Assembly (NCBI GenBank): GCA_018894105.1
Contig: CM032121.1
Location: forward strand, 7,978,507 to 8,042,506
Reading direction: 5' to 3'
DNA: 64,000 nt
From: Jacaranda mimosifolia
Taxonomy: Eukaryota > Streptophyta > Magnoliopsida > Lamiales > Bignoniaceae
Within the stretch, counting starts at the first letter, position 1. The number at the start of each line of letters is the position of its first letter. The notes under the pieces are model-generated. The model was not told where the DNA came from. It saw only the letters and a program-made list of their open reading frames with translations, and did no database searches. Positions 40,506-52,142 of the stretch are shown here, piece after piece. The position numbers and the translations under genes are program-made.

Positions 40506-43012
40506 ATGATGTTGGGTTTATCTGGTTCGGAGGGCAGTCATGGGGGGGATAGTGAGGCTACCCACTCTGATAGGCCTAGGGGCTTGCCAAAGGAGTTGAG
40601 TGACTCATCGAGCGATAATTCGAGTTCCAGCAACTCGAGTGGCAACCGCAGAGGGGATGGAGTTGGGCCAAGTTAAGTTCTTCTCTCGCAGGGTCGATTA
40701 TTCACCCCGGACCATTATAGTGAAATTGTGACAACCATCACCCCTGTTGATTTAAGACATATTAGGCAGTTATACCATATTCCTCCCGAGTATGAGCTAT
40801 TGACGCCTAGGGCTTCTGGTTGAATGCATCGCCCACCGGCAGGCTGTATCACTATTTTTGAGGATGCCTTCAGGTGTTGTCTTAGGTTTCCTCTAAGTGC
40901 TCACATGGTCGACCTGCTTAGAGGCCTTCATGTGTGTATAACCCAATTGCTGCCAAATTGTTTCTCAACCCTTTATAGTTTCATTGTCTTGATGCACTTA
41001 TTCGACCAGCCCGCCAATTTTGAAAACTTTTCGAACCACTTCCATCTTCCCATGTCCAGCAAGCCGGGTAGCACCGATGAGTCGTGTTTTTACTTTAACA
41101 ACTCGACCTCGCCGTAAATTCCTTGTGACTCCATCCTCCTCTTATGGTCAAGAATGTAAAAAGCATTATCTGTTTGTTCGTGTTGCTGGGGGTTTCAACA
41201 TTCCTCGGGGCTGGTGGATAGGGCATGTCGAGATGCCAAGTAACCTAACCTCGACCTGGCCAAATACCTTCGTTCAGGATCTAGTCGAATTTGGCCAAAT
41301 GGAGGCCTCGGTGTTTATCGAGGAGAAGAGTTTGGTATTGGTTGGGTTATCAATAGCTCTGTTAAATTTGCCTGCGGATGACCGACGAGATAGACCGTGC
41401 TTCTTTCAGTTTGTTATTTTACTCATCTTTATGCTAAGTTTTATTTTTTGTTGTTTTGCTGCTTGGCAGATCACGATGAGATCTTGAACCGTTTAAGGGA
41501 CGAGGCTTTAGTGAGGGCAGAGAGGAACCAGCAGCGCCGCCAGGCGACGGCGGCTCGTCAAGCGGCAGTCGATGCGCCTCAATAGGAGGCAGTGACACCT
41601 ACACCGTCGCCAACACCATCGTCAGCTTGACCTGTTGCAACTACAGGTAGCAGTCCTGCGGGTCGAGGCAAAAGAGCAATGTTGGAGCTGGTAGGACCTG
41701 CTCCGAAGAGGACCGCCACCGAAAAGGAAAAGGGAAGGCTGCGAGATAGGGCCCACCGAAGGGGGACGACCTGTTCGGAACCCGTGAGGGTGATCTTCTG
41801 TTTCAGCTGCTCAAGCTGCCCTCGCTTAGGTTTGGGACAGAGCTAGGCATGATCGTGCATAACTCGCTTTCAGTGGAGACGGAGGGGCAGACGGGCACTG
41901 CTTCGCTAAAAGTGCTGATGGCTGGGCAGTTCCTAGCCGACCAGAAGAAGCTGATGGGGCTGAGCCAGGACGCCGCTCTTTGGACGTTGGCCTATCACGC
42001 CAGCATGGTAAGCTTTTGGTCGAGTATATTATGTTGATGAATATCGTCGATTATTTATGCTCTTACTAGCAATGCTGTCTTTCAGGTCAGCCAGCTGGGG
42101 TATAATTTTTATAGGTGGTTGGAGTTGGCCTTGGCCGACCCCGAGCAGCTGCAAGCTGGCAGGGATATGGAGTCTCTCAGGGCTCAGCTCGAGTCCTCCC
42201 AAATGAGGGTCGAGGAGCTTGCCAAGCACGTCGAGGAGCTGAACAGACAGCTTCAAGTGATAGATGATCAACTGGTTTCTTCTGTCCAAGAGAGGCCCAA
42301 GATGAACGAGCTGTTGTAGAAGGCACAGTTGGATGGGCAGGTCGCTTTCAATTCTGGTCAAACTACTAGTCGAATGCTGGCCTAGACGAGGCCTGAGCTA
42401 AGTTCTACCAAATACTGCCGCTGATGCGGCGGGAGGCGGTGCAGCAATTTATGCTGAATGCGGCGTTCCAGGATGCAAGTGTTGTGTTCGCGCACGACAA
42501 TGCCCGCAACTCTTTCGAGAAGGCCCTCAAACAGTTGCATTTTCTGGGCTACTCCTCCGACCAGAAGATAGACATCGCCTCAGTCACCTTCTCGACAAGC
42601 AGTTACAGCTCTATCCAGAGGACGATGGCGGGGCTGAGGGTGGAGGCGTCAAAGCCACTGTGGCCGAGGGTGTTGCGGAGGCCCTGCCATTGGCGCCTTT
42701 GACAGATGAACAGAGGATGTGGGCCAAAATCAAGAAGAGGTTGAAGGCGATTGCGTAGGAATTTGACTTTGTTGGCGACTTCACGTTCGAGGTCAAGGAG
42801 GGAGAGGTCGATGCAGCCGTATGCCTTCCTCCTCTAGAGGGGCAATTCCTAAGTGACGTGGCTGGTCCCTCTCAGCCAACGACCACTGTTGTGCACGTTG
42901 CCGTTGCTATGCCCGAGCCTGTTTCGATTGCTATTCCCTCGAGCGACGAGCTCGAGCAAGCTATTGAAGAGGGTGCTCGAGCCGGTGGTGATGAGGGTGT
43001 TGGGTTGAGCTG
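40506..43012 (+). pseudogene. Antisense extra gene of the gypsy element (gypsy-type transposon domain)
   Basis: Runs opposite to gag-pol. From ATG 40506 a Ser-rich N-terminus leads to a region like the Pfam 'putative gypsy type transposon' domain ('YHIPPEYELLTP', 'RPPAGCITIFEDAFRCCLRF', 'QLLPNC'). A basic segment follows at 41480-41580, then a coiled coil at 42086-42319 and an acidic tail to 43012. An intron at 42008-42085 (catg|gtaagc ... tttcag|gtcagc) joins the flanking frames perfectly in phase 0. A second intron-like gap is at 41409-41469, but its frames do not match without an indel. Breaks: TAA 40674-40676, TGA after 'LLTPRASG' near 40821, a frameshift near 41090 and stops after 42319. 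Tat-lineage elements are known to carry such extra reading frames; their function is unknown. Confidence 0.75.
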
Positions 43013-43439
43013 AAGTGCTTAGATGTTATAGAATTTTCTATCTTTATGTATAATGAAAGTGCCTTGAGCAGACGTTGTTGGATGGTTGATTTTTCATTAT
43101 GTATAAACGAATGTTTGAGCAAGTTTTTTGTCGAGCTTCTACTTTGACTATCTTTATTTTGCTGCACATATGGCTTTGTCAGTCAGCCAAGATTAATTCA
43201 AGGACCTTGTTGAGTGGGCTGTAAGTAATATACAACATGACGAATCAGGGACAGTAAACCGCCACCTCGTGGGCACGATTTAAGTGAAAAAGTTAACAAG
43301 TTTTACGATTACAAACCATTGTGTCAATTTCTTGGTTAGACAAAGTAATCACTTGATGATAAAGTTGAGTAGGGTATCGACTGCGTGGTCGACGTCTGAT
43401 AATAAATGATAAGCTTCAAATAACTTAGTGACTACGCGA

Positions 43440-46400
43440 TCGACTTATTGGTATCGGCCATGAAGCATCGACTTGGCGGCTCGAAGCCTGCTTGGTCGAC
43501 TTCGGGGTCGATTAATTGGTCTGGGCTGTGAAGCCTCGACTTGGCGGCTAGAAGCCTGCATGGTTGACTGCTGGGTTGACTAAGGATGGTGAACTTATGT
43601 TTACAGGATGTGGGGTAACTTTTATTATTGTTGGGAAGTACAAAGGGGGCTATTGGCCATTTATACATAGAATTTCTTTAAGTTTACAGCATTCCAAGGT
43701 CGTGGTAATTCATTGCCTGTTGTGTCTGCTATTTAGTAGGCGGTGTTCTTTGACACTTTGATCACTAAGTAGGGCCCCTCCCACTTTAGGTCGAGCTTTC
43801 CTATATTTTTTGATACTTCCACTTTCTTGAGGACCTCTTGAAGCTTCAGGGTTGCATTGTTTTGTTGTAATGTTCCATCATTTTCGACCGATATCACTAC
43901 ATCGTGTTGTAGGTTGTGTGGCGCAACTCGTCGATAGTGATTAGGTCAAGAGTCTTCTATGTTGTATTTTTGACCAAATTATAGTGAATTACTCGAGCTG
44001 TGTGCTGGATTAGCTCGGGCAAAATTATTGCTTCAGATCCGTAGACCAAGCCGTATGGGTTGTGGTCCTATATGCCCACAACAACCCTGGGAGGTCCTCT
44101 GCCCAACTAGCTTATGTGCCAGCTATTCGAGCCTTGAGGTGATCGAGAACTGTTCTGATCGTGACCTCCGTCTGGCCATTGGCCTGGGGGTTTCCTACCG
44201 ACGTAAAGTGTTGGCTGACTCCCAAGGCCTTGCACCATTTTCTCGTGCTCTTACTTTGAAACTGAGTGCCGTTATCTGAGATCAGGACTTTGGGCAGATC
44301 AAATTGACATACTATGTTTTTCCAGATGAAGCTCTTGATAACCGCATCGGTGATTTTCAGAACTGCTTCGGCTTCTACGCATTTAGTAAAGTACTCAACT
44401 GCCACGATGATGAATTTGCACTGACCGGATGTCTTAGGGAGAGATCCAACTATGTCGATCCCCCACTGGTCGAATGGCCATGTTATCTGGACATTGACCA
44501 TCGACGCGGCTGGTTCGTGCGGTATGTTCGAGTGGATCTGGCATGATAGGTATCTTCTGGTGAAGTTCACGGAGTCTCGCAATAGGGTGGGCCAAATATA
44601 ATTGTAACGGACAACTTTGTGCACCAAAGATCGACCACTGGAATGGTTGCTGCAGATGCCGGCGTGAATCTCTTGTAGTACTTGGTTTGCCTCTTCGGGT
44701 GCTAGGCATATCAGTGGGGGTCTTGATATTGACCTCCTACAGAGCTGCCCATGGTCATCAAGTGCAAACTTGGCTGCCAGCCCTCTAAGCCTGCGGGCTT
44801 CCTTTTCGTCAACGGGCATGGTCCCCTAAGTAAAGCTTGATTGGCTCTTGCCAAGAGGGGGCTGCCCCTTCGACGCACCCGATGAGACTCTGATTGGTGG
44901 CTTGGATACAAGGTTTACTAGCCACTAAGAACATTATGGTTCTTTCCCAGGTGCCTCTCATTGAGCTGGTTAGCTTCAAAAGTGCGTCTGCTCGTTCGTT
45001 CTCTGCTCGGGGGACCTGGCTCAGGCTGAAACTCCTGAATGATTGTCGTAATTGTCTTACTTCTGTCAGATACTGAGTCATTTTGGCCTCCTTGGCTTTG
45101 AAGTTGCCGTCGACCTGTTCCGCGATCAACTGAGAATTAGTGATCCCTACAAGCTGCTCAATGCCGCGAGCTGCAGCCATGCGCATTTCTGCGATGAGAT
45201 CATATTCCGCTTCGTTGTTGGTAACTGGGAAGTCGAGCTTTATGGCAAAATCATACTCCTTAGCAAGTGGGGAACGGAGGGACATACCTATTCCGCCTCC
45301 TGATGTGGTTGCTGAACTGTGGACGTGCAATGTCCATACCGAGGTATTCTTGACATTTTGGTTTGACAGATCGAGTCTTTCGACGATGAAGTTGGTCAGG
45401 ACTTGTGCTTTTATGGCAGTCCATGACTGGAATGTGATGTCGAACTCTCTGAGTTCGATGGCCCACTTGGTGAGTCGACCTAAAGTGTCGGGCTTCGACA
45501 TCACCTATTTTAACAACTGGTTCGTCAGTACCATGATTGCATGTTATTGAAAGTAAGATCGAAGCATTCGTGCTGCAGTAACAAGGGCGAGAGCGAACTT
45601 CTCCATCTCAAGAGAGTTATGTTCAGGATCGTGCAAATCTTTGTTGCAATAATACACTGGATGGTGCGTCCCGTCTCTGGTCGATGTCAAAACTGAGTTG
45701 ATCGAATAAGTGGATACAACCAGATAAAGCTACAACACTTCTCCCAGGTCAGGCTTGGCGAGCATTGGCAGCGAAGACAAATATTGCTTGAGCTCCACCA
45801 AGTCCTGGTCGCATTGCTGAGTCTACTGAAACCCTGATTTCTTTGCATTTCTGAGTATTTTGAAGAAATGGAGGCTCTTGTCGGCCAACCTCGCAATGAA
45901 TCTGTCGAGGGCTATGATCCTACTGACCAGTCGTTGAACATCTCAAATAGTGTAGGGCAGGGTAACATCCAGGATTGCCTGGATCTTATGTGGGTGTTCC
46001 TTGATTCCTCTCTGGCTAACCATATATCCAAGGAACTTGCCCCCACGAACTCCGAATGTGCACTTCTTCGGGTTGAGCTTCATGCCAAAGGCTCTTAGTA
46101 TGGAAAAGGTGTGGTCGAGGTCAACGAGGTGGTCTTGAGCTTTCTCAGTTTTGACAATCATATCATCGAAATAGGCCTCCATCGACCTCTCTATTTCTTT
46201 CTTGAACATAAAGTTGACCAATCTTTAGTACGTTGCTCTTGCGTTTTTGAGCCCGAAGGGCATAACTAAAAAACAATATACTCTACTGGGGATGATGAAA
46301 GAGGTCTTGTCCCTGTCCTCGGGTGCCATAAATATTTGATAATAGCTTTGGAAGGCATCCATCATACTCAATAACTCACACCCAGCAGTAGAATCCAGTA

Positions 46401-47600
46401 ATAAATCTATACGAGGCAAGGGGTAAGGATCCTTTGGGCAAGCTTTATTCAAGTCCGTGAAATCGTTACACATTCGCCATTTTTCCTCATTCTTGGGGAC
46501 GAGTGCAATATTACGTAACCAAGAGGGGTACTGAATTTCTATGATATATCCTACTTGTAAAAGCTTCTTGACCTCCTCATCGATGATTTGGGACCTCTTA
46601 GCATTGAAAATTCTTGTCTTTTGCCTTACTGGTTTGTGAGCGGGATCCATGTTGAGTCAATGGACTATGATACTGGGGTCAATTCCTTGGAGGTCGGTGG
46701 CTCTCCATGTAAACACATCAATGTTACGTCTAAGGAAATCGACCATGAGGCATTCCAGGTGGTCGCCTATATCGCTACCGACCCTAGTAGTCTTTTTGGG
46801 GTTTTTGGGTTTCAGCTCGATTGTTTTGAACTCCTCGACGGGCTTGACCCGGTTGTCTTCGAACTTCCTCTTCTTGGCTGATGGTCTCTCCTTAGGTTTC
46901 GCTACAAGGGCATCTCCCGAGGGCTTCAATTGAGGTCGCTTCTTCTATTTGTTGGACTCGACGGAAATGGTATAGCAGCGCCATGTGCCCTTAAGGTTGC
47001 ACAAAAGTTCTCCTACTCCAGCTGGGGTTGGGAACTTAATCTTCATGTGGTATGTAGAGACGATGGCCCTGAAGTCGTTTAGGGCTGGTCAGCCAATGAT
47101 GATATTGTAGGCGAATGGAGTGTCGACCACCAAGTAATTGATCATCAAGGTTCCGCTCCGTGGACCCTGTCCAAATGTTGTGGATAGGTTGATAGATCCC
47201 TCCGGGATGATCTTCGACCTACCAAATCCGACTAGCGGTGTTCTGACAGGATCAAATTTTAATTCCCCCAGTTTCATTCTATTCAGTGTGGACAAAAACA
47301 TTATGTTCATGGAGCTTCCGTTGTCGACCAATATATTTCTGACCTCGAAGTTGGCTACTTCCAGTGTTACCACCATGGGGTAGTCTATTTTTCTATTGAC
47401 TCCCTTGTTCTCCATATGGTCGAGGTCGGAGTCGCTGAAGGAGATTAGCTCAGAGTTGGTGGAGAGCTGGAAAACTGTCTCGACTTTAGTTGGTCTGGTC
47501 GATTCTAGCTGTCTTTGGGTTTGTTTCCTTGCATTCTTGGAATCCCCCCCAGTGGGACCTCCCGCAATCATGTCTATGACTCATCGGATGGGGGGGTAGG
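43440..47600 (-). pseudogene. Gypsy pol (protease, RT, RNase H, integrase), multiply broken
   Basis: On the minus strand, protease 'ILVDNGSSMNIMF' is at about 47330. Reverse transcriptase spans 46650-45943 with 'FTDLNKACPKDPYPLP', 'VMPFGLKNA' and the catalytic-box variant 'YFDDMIVK'. RNase H is at about 45700-45500, and a second RNase H-like domain with 'NNEAEYDLI' spans 45504-44809. Integrase (44819-44112) has the His/Cys zinc site 'HAGICSNH ... CQ', 'DQWGIDIVG' and 'SDNGTQF'. The C-terminal 'YRTTTHNPYG'-like stretch follows towards 43740. Frames are interrupted by many stops, including one right after 'LKNARATY' at about 46225, so no working polyprotein is possible. Confidence 0.92.
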
Positions 47601-47877
47601 ATTCTTGGGTAGGTCTTTTTCCTTTATCTTCTCTCTTCGGGCTGGTCGACCTTTCTCTAGGGGTAGTCCGATTGATTTTGCCCTCTTTGCGTCTGGCCTG
47701 CTCTTCGACATACTTTTTCAGATGGCCCTACCTGATCAGTCTTTCAATCTTATCCTGCAAGTTAAAGCAATCTTCCGTGTCATGCCTTTTTTGTCGATGG
47801 AAATGGCAATATTTTTTTGACTTTTTCATGGCTTCAGTCTCCGTGAGCTTTCTGGGTTTTTTGAGCAGGTTGTCATG

Positions 47878-49204
47878 CTAAATGGCAAACAATACCTCTT
47901 TCCTTGGGAGGTTGAGCGGAGTGTAGTCGTGGAAGCATTTTATGGGTGATCGACGTCCCTCCCTGTCCTGACGGTCCTCTTTCTCCTTGTTTTTCCTCTT
48001 GTTGTCCTCCCGATTGCCGTATTTCAACTTGTTCATCTCCTCTTGGGTCATGTACCTCTCTACGAGGTCGAAAAGCTCCTCTATCGATCTGGGCTGCTTG
48101 TGTACCAATGCATTGGCACACTCCTTGTGCCTAAGGCCCAGGAATAACACGTCGATCAAGAATTCAATTCTCGGGCTGTTGATCTTTAACACCTCCATGT
48201 TGAATCGAGTGAAAAAGTCTCGGAGGGATTCTTACTCGTTCTTCTTTACTATGTGCAAATGGGTGTAAGGAAGTTTGGCTTTCCTTCTGCTCACAAACTT
48301 GTGAAGAAATTTGTCGCACAACTGGTCATATGAGTATATCGACGTCGGTTCCAGTTTCACGAACCAGTCGAGTGCTACCCCTTGAAAGATGGTCACAAGC
48401 ATCTTAGCGTGGATGTACTCATTGTGTCCATGCAGCTATATCATATGTTCAAACTACATTAGATGTTCGTTAGGGTCGGTTGAGCCATCGTATCTCGACA
48501 AGCCAGTCGGAATCTTGGCATCAACGGCAATGTGCTCATCGATGATATCTTGGACAAAGGAAGAGTCTCTTTCTATTCGGGACCTCTGCGGTCCCTCTTG
48601 GTGGGGCAATCTTCCCGTATTTCTCCTCGAGATCTTCTCCAATCGTCGGTTCAATTGCTGTACTTGGTGGGATACCTCCTCCCATTCCTGCTCGTCCGCT
48701 TGGGATGTATTTCTGTTCATCCAGGGTCTCGAGTGTTCGACCCTATCGCGCTGTGGGGCTCGACTGGGTCGAACACCAGGCTCGAATGGGTTGAACACCA
48801 AGGTCGACAGAATCCTCCACCTTCTCCCAGGGCAGGGGTCGAACTATTTCTTTTGGAAAATGGCCCGGGCTCATTTCACGCCTCGATGGTGGCCTGCTAG
48901 ATTCTGGTCGTTCAGAGTTTATTTCGGGTTGTTTTCCCTCTGGGTTCGCCGGTTGTAGTGTTGCACTGACTGCCCGCTCCGGTTGGGTGGTGTGTCGATT
49001 TAAGGCTACCGAGAGTTGAGATGAAATCTATGTTGAAATCTACTCACTTATGAGCTGCATCAATTAGGGCATGGTCAAAGTGACCATTGGCTCTGGCGGG
49101 GCGCTAGATCCTGGGGCGCCTGGCTCTTGGTGAGGTTTGGGTGGGGGAGAGCTAGATCTCCTGCTTTCCTCCCTTCCCGAGGCGGCTTACCTAGTGTTTA
49201 CCAT
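47878..49204 (-). pseudogene. Gypsy gag, broken
   Basis: Starts at the minus-strand ATG 49204-49202 ('MVNTR') and meets a stop at once (codon 6). Readable blocks include 'VDAKIPTGLSRYDGSTDPNEHLM' in part (48560-48454), typical of the capsid start in plant gypsy gag, and the retrotransposon-gag helical region ending 'RSIEELFDLVERYMTQEEMN' (about 48050). A Lys/Arg/Glu-rich tail follows. Several stops and frame changes are present. Confidence 0.85.
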
Positions 49205-49229
49205 TTTCGATAGCGGACTCAAAAGCTTA

Positions 49230-49244
49230 CCACAGACGGTGCCA
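49230..49244 (-). other. Gypsy primer-binding site
   Basis: The minus strand reads 'tggcaccgtctgtgg' two bases inside the 5' LTR. It resembles the 'tggcgccgtctgtgg' site common in Tat-lineage plant elements. Confidence 0.75.
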
Positions 49245-49246
49245 AA

Positions 49247-50007
49247 TAATGAGGGTGAAATCTGTTGGATTTGGACCAAGTTGATGTATTGATGAGGTTC
49301 GACCTCCGAGGTCGATTTACGAATATAGGTGGGCTGAATCTTGCAATCACTTAGCAAACGTCAGGCTAGCTGAGAAACCCTCGGCGTAGGCCCTTTGACA
49401 ATCAAGTCAATACAGGTCGACTAGATAATACGAGCAGCAGAACATGGGCTTTTTTGTGTGTATGAAAGCATACCTTTGAAAAGCTGGAGTGGGGGTATTT
49501 ATAGTCTTCTCTCCTTGGGGATTTTCTAGAGATGTCCTTGATGTGTAGGGAGGGCTTGTGTCCTTGCCTGAGGGGCAATTAGTTATCTTCCATCCTTGTG
49601 CTATCCGAGGTGACTGATTTCCCAAGTTTTAGGGACAAGATAGGACACTGTTGACGCGCCTGCCGCGCCAGGTGGTAATGGGGCGGCATACGCCATTAAT
49701 GCGGAGGCATGCCGCCTGTCAGTGCATTTAATGCGGTAGGGATGGTACTGTGTTCTGCTGACCTCCTTGGTCGGAAGGAAAATCGACCTGATAATGTACA
49801 AGAGTACGAATTAGCGGTGCGGGTCGACCTATCAACCCGCAGCCTTGAGCGAGTCTTGGTCTAGTGCTCATTTACCTGGGTACAACGTTGATCATGGAGG
49901 TCTACTTGGGTCGAGAATGTCGTTAGGCCCCAGAAGTAAGATGGGCTTGGTACTGCGCCTTTGGGCCTATGTGATTTGGGCCGAGCCACTTGGGCTATCC
50001 CATATCA
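49247..50007 (-). repeat. Gypsy 5' LTR
   Basis: Collinear with 39395-40135. A minus-strand TATAAATA at 49496-49503 marks the sense promoter. On + it begins taatgagggt (tgatgagggt in the other LTR) and ends cccatatca. Confidence 0.92.
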
Positions 50008-50660
50008 ATATGAATTAATAAATAAAATATATTTATGTTTAATACAATTATTGTAGATGTATTTATTATTTTAATATTATTATGTAATTTTGAATTATAT
50101 ATATAATAGGATAGACTTAAATTTTTATTGTTAATTTTTATTTCATTTTTAAATTAATAAATAAATTCAACAAAATTTATTTAAATTTTTAGATATATTC
50201 ACTATTTTAAAATTATTAAATAGTTTAATTTAATGTTATTAAAATTATATGGTCTAAAGTGATAAATTAGATTTTTATAAAATTTTAGAAGATAAATTTG
50301 TATGAAATAAAATTTTATAAATTTGAAGGATATTTGATATTTTAAATTCTAATGTGCAAGTTTTAAAATTTTTTCAGGACTCAATTCATTTAATTCGATG
50401 ATTTAGCAAGTGGGATATATGTGTGTATATGTTTATATATGTGAATATATATATATATATATATATATAAGTCTATAAATATTTTTCAAGATTTATCTAT
50501 TTTTGTTTATCTTTTTGCCTTTTTCAATTTTTATGTACTTATTTTTTGATATTTTGTCCAAAATTTCATTTTTTTTTTGGTGTAGTATAATACATGGCAA
50601 GAAGGGCTTGCCACACTACATGCCACGTGGGAGAGAGGAGGTGACATTGTGCCACATGGC

Positions 50661-50807
50661 GCTAGGCCGGTTGCAAATGAAATTCAGGCTGAAATTGTCC
50701 TTAAATTGCCAAATTTTAAGAGTTAGTGACCAATTTTGCGGCCTCAAAAGATAAAGTCGAAATTTGTCAATTGGGTATAGTTACGAGACCAATTTTGCAT
50801 TTTATTC
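50661..50807 (-). repeat. Right TIR of the Mutator-like element
   Basis: Inverted copy of 38644-38790. The AT-rich DNA between the gypsy 5' LTR and this repeat (50013-50660) is the rest of the Mutator-like element and shows no gene. Confidence 0.9.
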
Positions 50808-52142
50808 TTTTTTATACAAGTAACTTTTAATTAGATAATATAAATACACACACACACTTACATATATAGGCATGCATGTATTATTTATATATATATATAT
50901 ATATATATGATTATTAGATTGTATTGAAGCAGTTGATAGTATACATGCGAATGTTGGACTGCCACAAGATCAAGTAATATATACCGTACATTGGACGTGA
51001 AAGTTATGCTGCTCATAAAGACATTTTTGCACAGTTGTAGTTTTAACATTGGTTTTACATTTATTTGGGATGAAAGCATTGCCATGGTATGTAATACGAT
51101 ATATGGAGAAGTTATTTTGGGCAATTTTTCGCCTCAAAAAGGAAAAAATAGTATTTCTTATAAATTGATGTCAGATACTAATAAATATGATATATATATA
51201 TATATGAATTTTTAATAAGAGGAATTAAAAATATAAGATACCATTTTAAAATTTTCTGTCGAATTAGAAATCGAAAGGAAATTATATTTATCATTCTTTA
51301 TGTAAAAATGATATTGAACAAATTTTTGGAGTTTGGAAAACGCGATGAAATATTTTGATTGATATGCTTTATTTTCATAATGATAGGCATGCAAAGAGAA
51401 ATCATACTAACAATTATGATCAACCACAACTATATAAAAATAAAAATTGTTGCAAATAAGACATTTCAAATGAGGTTGAAATTTATGAGCATGTACAAAA
51501 TGTGTTGCTGAATAGAGTTGCTAATTAATATAGAAGATTAAGAGTATTTATTGGATGATACTGTGTGATTCAACTGCTATAAAAGTTGCTCATAATGGGT
51601 TGATAAGTTTCACTGATATGATCTTGAGGAAATCTTAATTTGTTCAATAAATTCATAAATCAGACATGTCAATTAAAATTTTTGTAGTACTTTTAAATTT
51701 TAAAAGCTCCTTTTAATTATATGTGGATTTAATTTATTTTTAATAACATAATAGTTGTTGGGAAAATTTTCCTTGATAATTTATTGGTACGGCATAAAAG
51801 ATATAAACTATGAAGAACGTAATTAATGCTCTAATTTTTTAATGTGTGTCAAAAAATAGTTAGTTGCATGCTTGACCTAAGGTATGTCCTTTTTAGTCAT
51901 TAAGGCAATATAAAGTGCTTGTTGTACCAAACAATCTCACGTCTTATAAATTAAAAAATATTCTATAATAAGATTTTGCATCTCATTTTATGTAAATATT
52001 TTAAAGTTTTATTTTAAAACATATTATAAATGTATTTAAACGCGCCCTTGGAATAATTGCACCACTTGGAATCTTGGATAGTGAAGTTTGAAGAGTACCA
52101 CTTTTCAACATAAAAAACTTGCAAGCAATCAAAAAATCAACC
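50808..52142. other. Upstream region of CYP82-C
   Basis: A shortened version of the upstream regions in A and B. It contains a private stretch of about 330 bp (51309-51640) and then two large gaps relative to B. Only the last 110-150 bp before the ATG ('aaacgcgcccttggaataattgca', given in part) are clearly shared with all copies. (AT)n runs lie at 50886 and 51190. No TATA box is convincing. Confidence 0.6.

Larger units (their letters stand above)
39395..50007 (-). mobile_element. Ty3/gypsy retrotransposon, Tat-like, with antisense gene
   Basis: A 10,613-bp element on the minus strand, nested in the Mutator-like element. The 3' LTR is 39395-40135 (741 bp) and the 5' LTR 49247-50007 (761 bp). 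The target duplication is atatg on both sides (39390-39394 and 50008-50012). Minus-strand order is LTR, PBS, gag, protease, RT, RNase H, a second RNase H-like domain, integrase, then a long region with a + strand gene, PPT and LTR. Integrase downstream of RT, the 'VDNGSS' protease and the second RNase H fit the Tat lineage. gag-pol is full of stops, so it is non-autonomous. Confidence 0.93.
38644..50807. mobile_element. Mutator-like element with long TIRs, invaded by a gypsy element
   Basis: Terminal inverted repeats of about 147 bp (38644-38790 and 50661-50807) start ggaaaaaatgcaaaattg and gaataaaatgcaaaattg. A perfect 9-bp duplication, ttttttata, lies at 38635-38643 and 50808-50816. Units A and B have the empty site. 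Without the gypsy insertion the element is about 1.5 kb. No transposase is visible, so it is non-autonomous. It contains one strikingly GC-rich segment (39019-39225). Confidence 0.88.

Noticed and set aside
38644..50807. Mutator-like element as autonomous
   Set aside because: No MULE transposase reading frame was found inside. The FAR1-like remnant at 588-3790 lies outside it and is unrelated to its ends.
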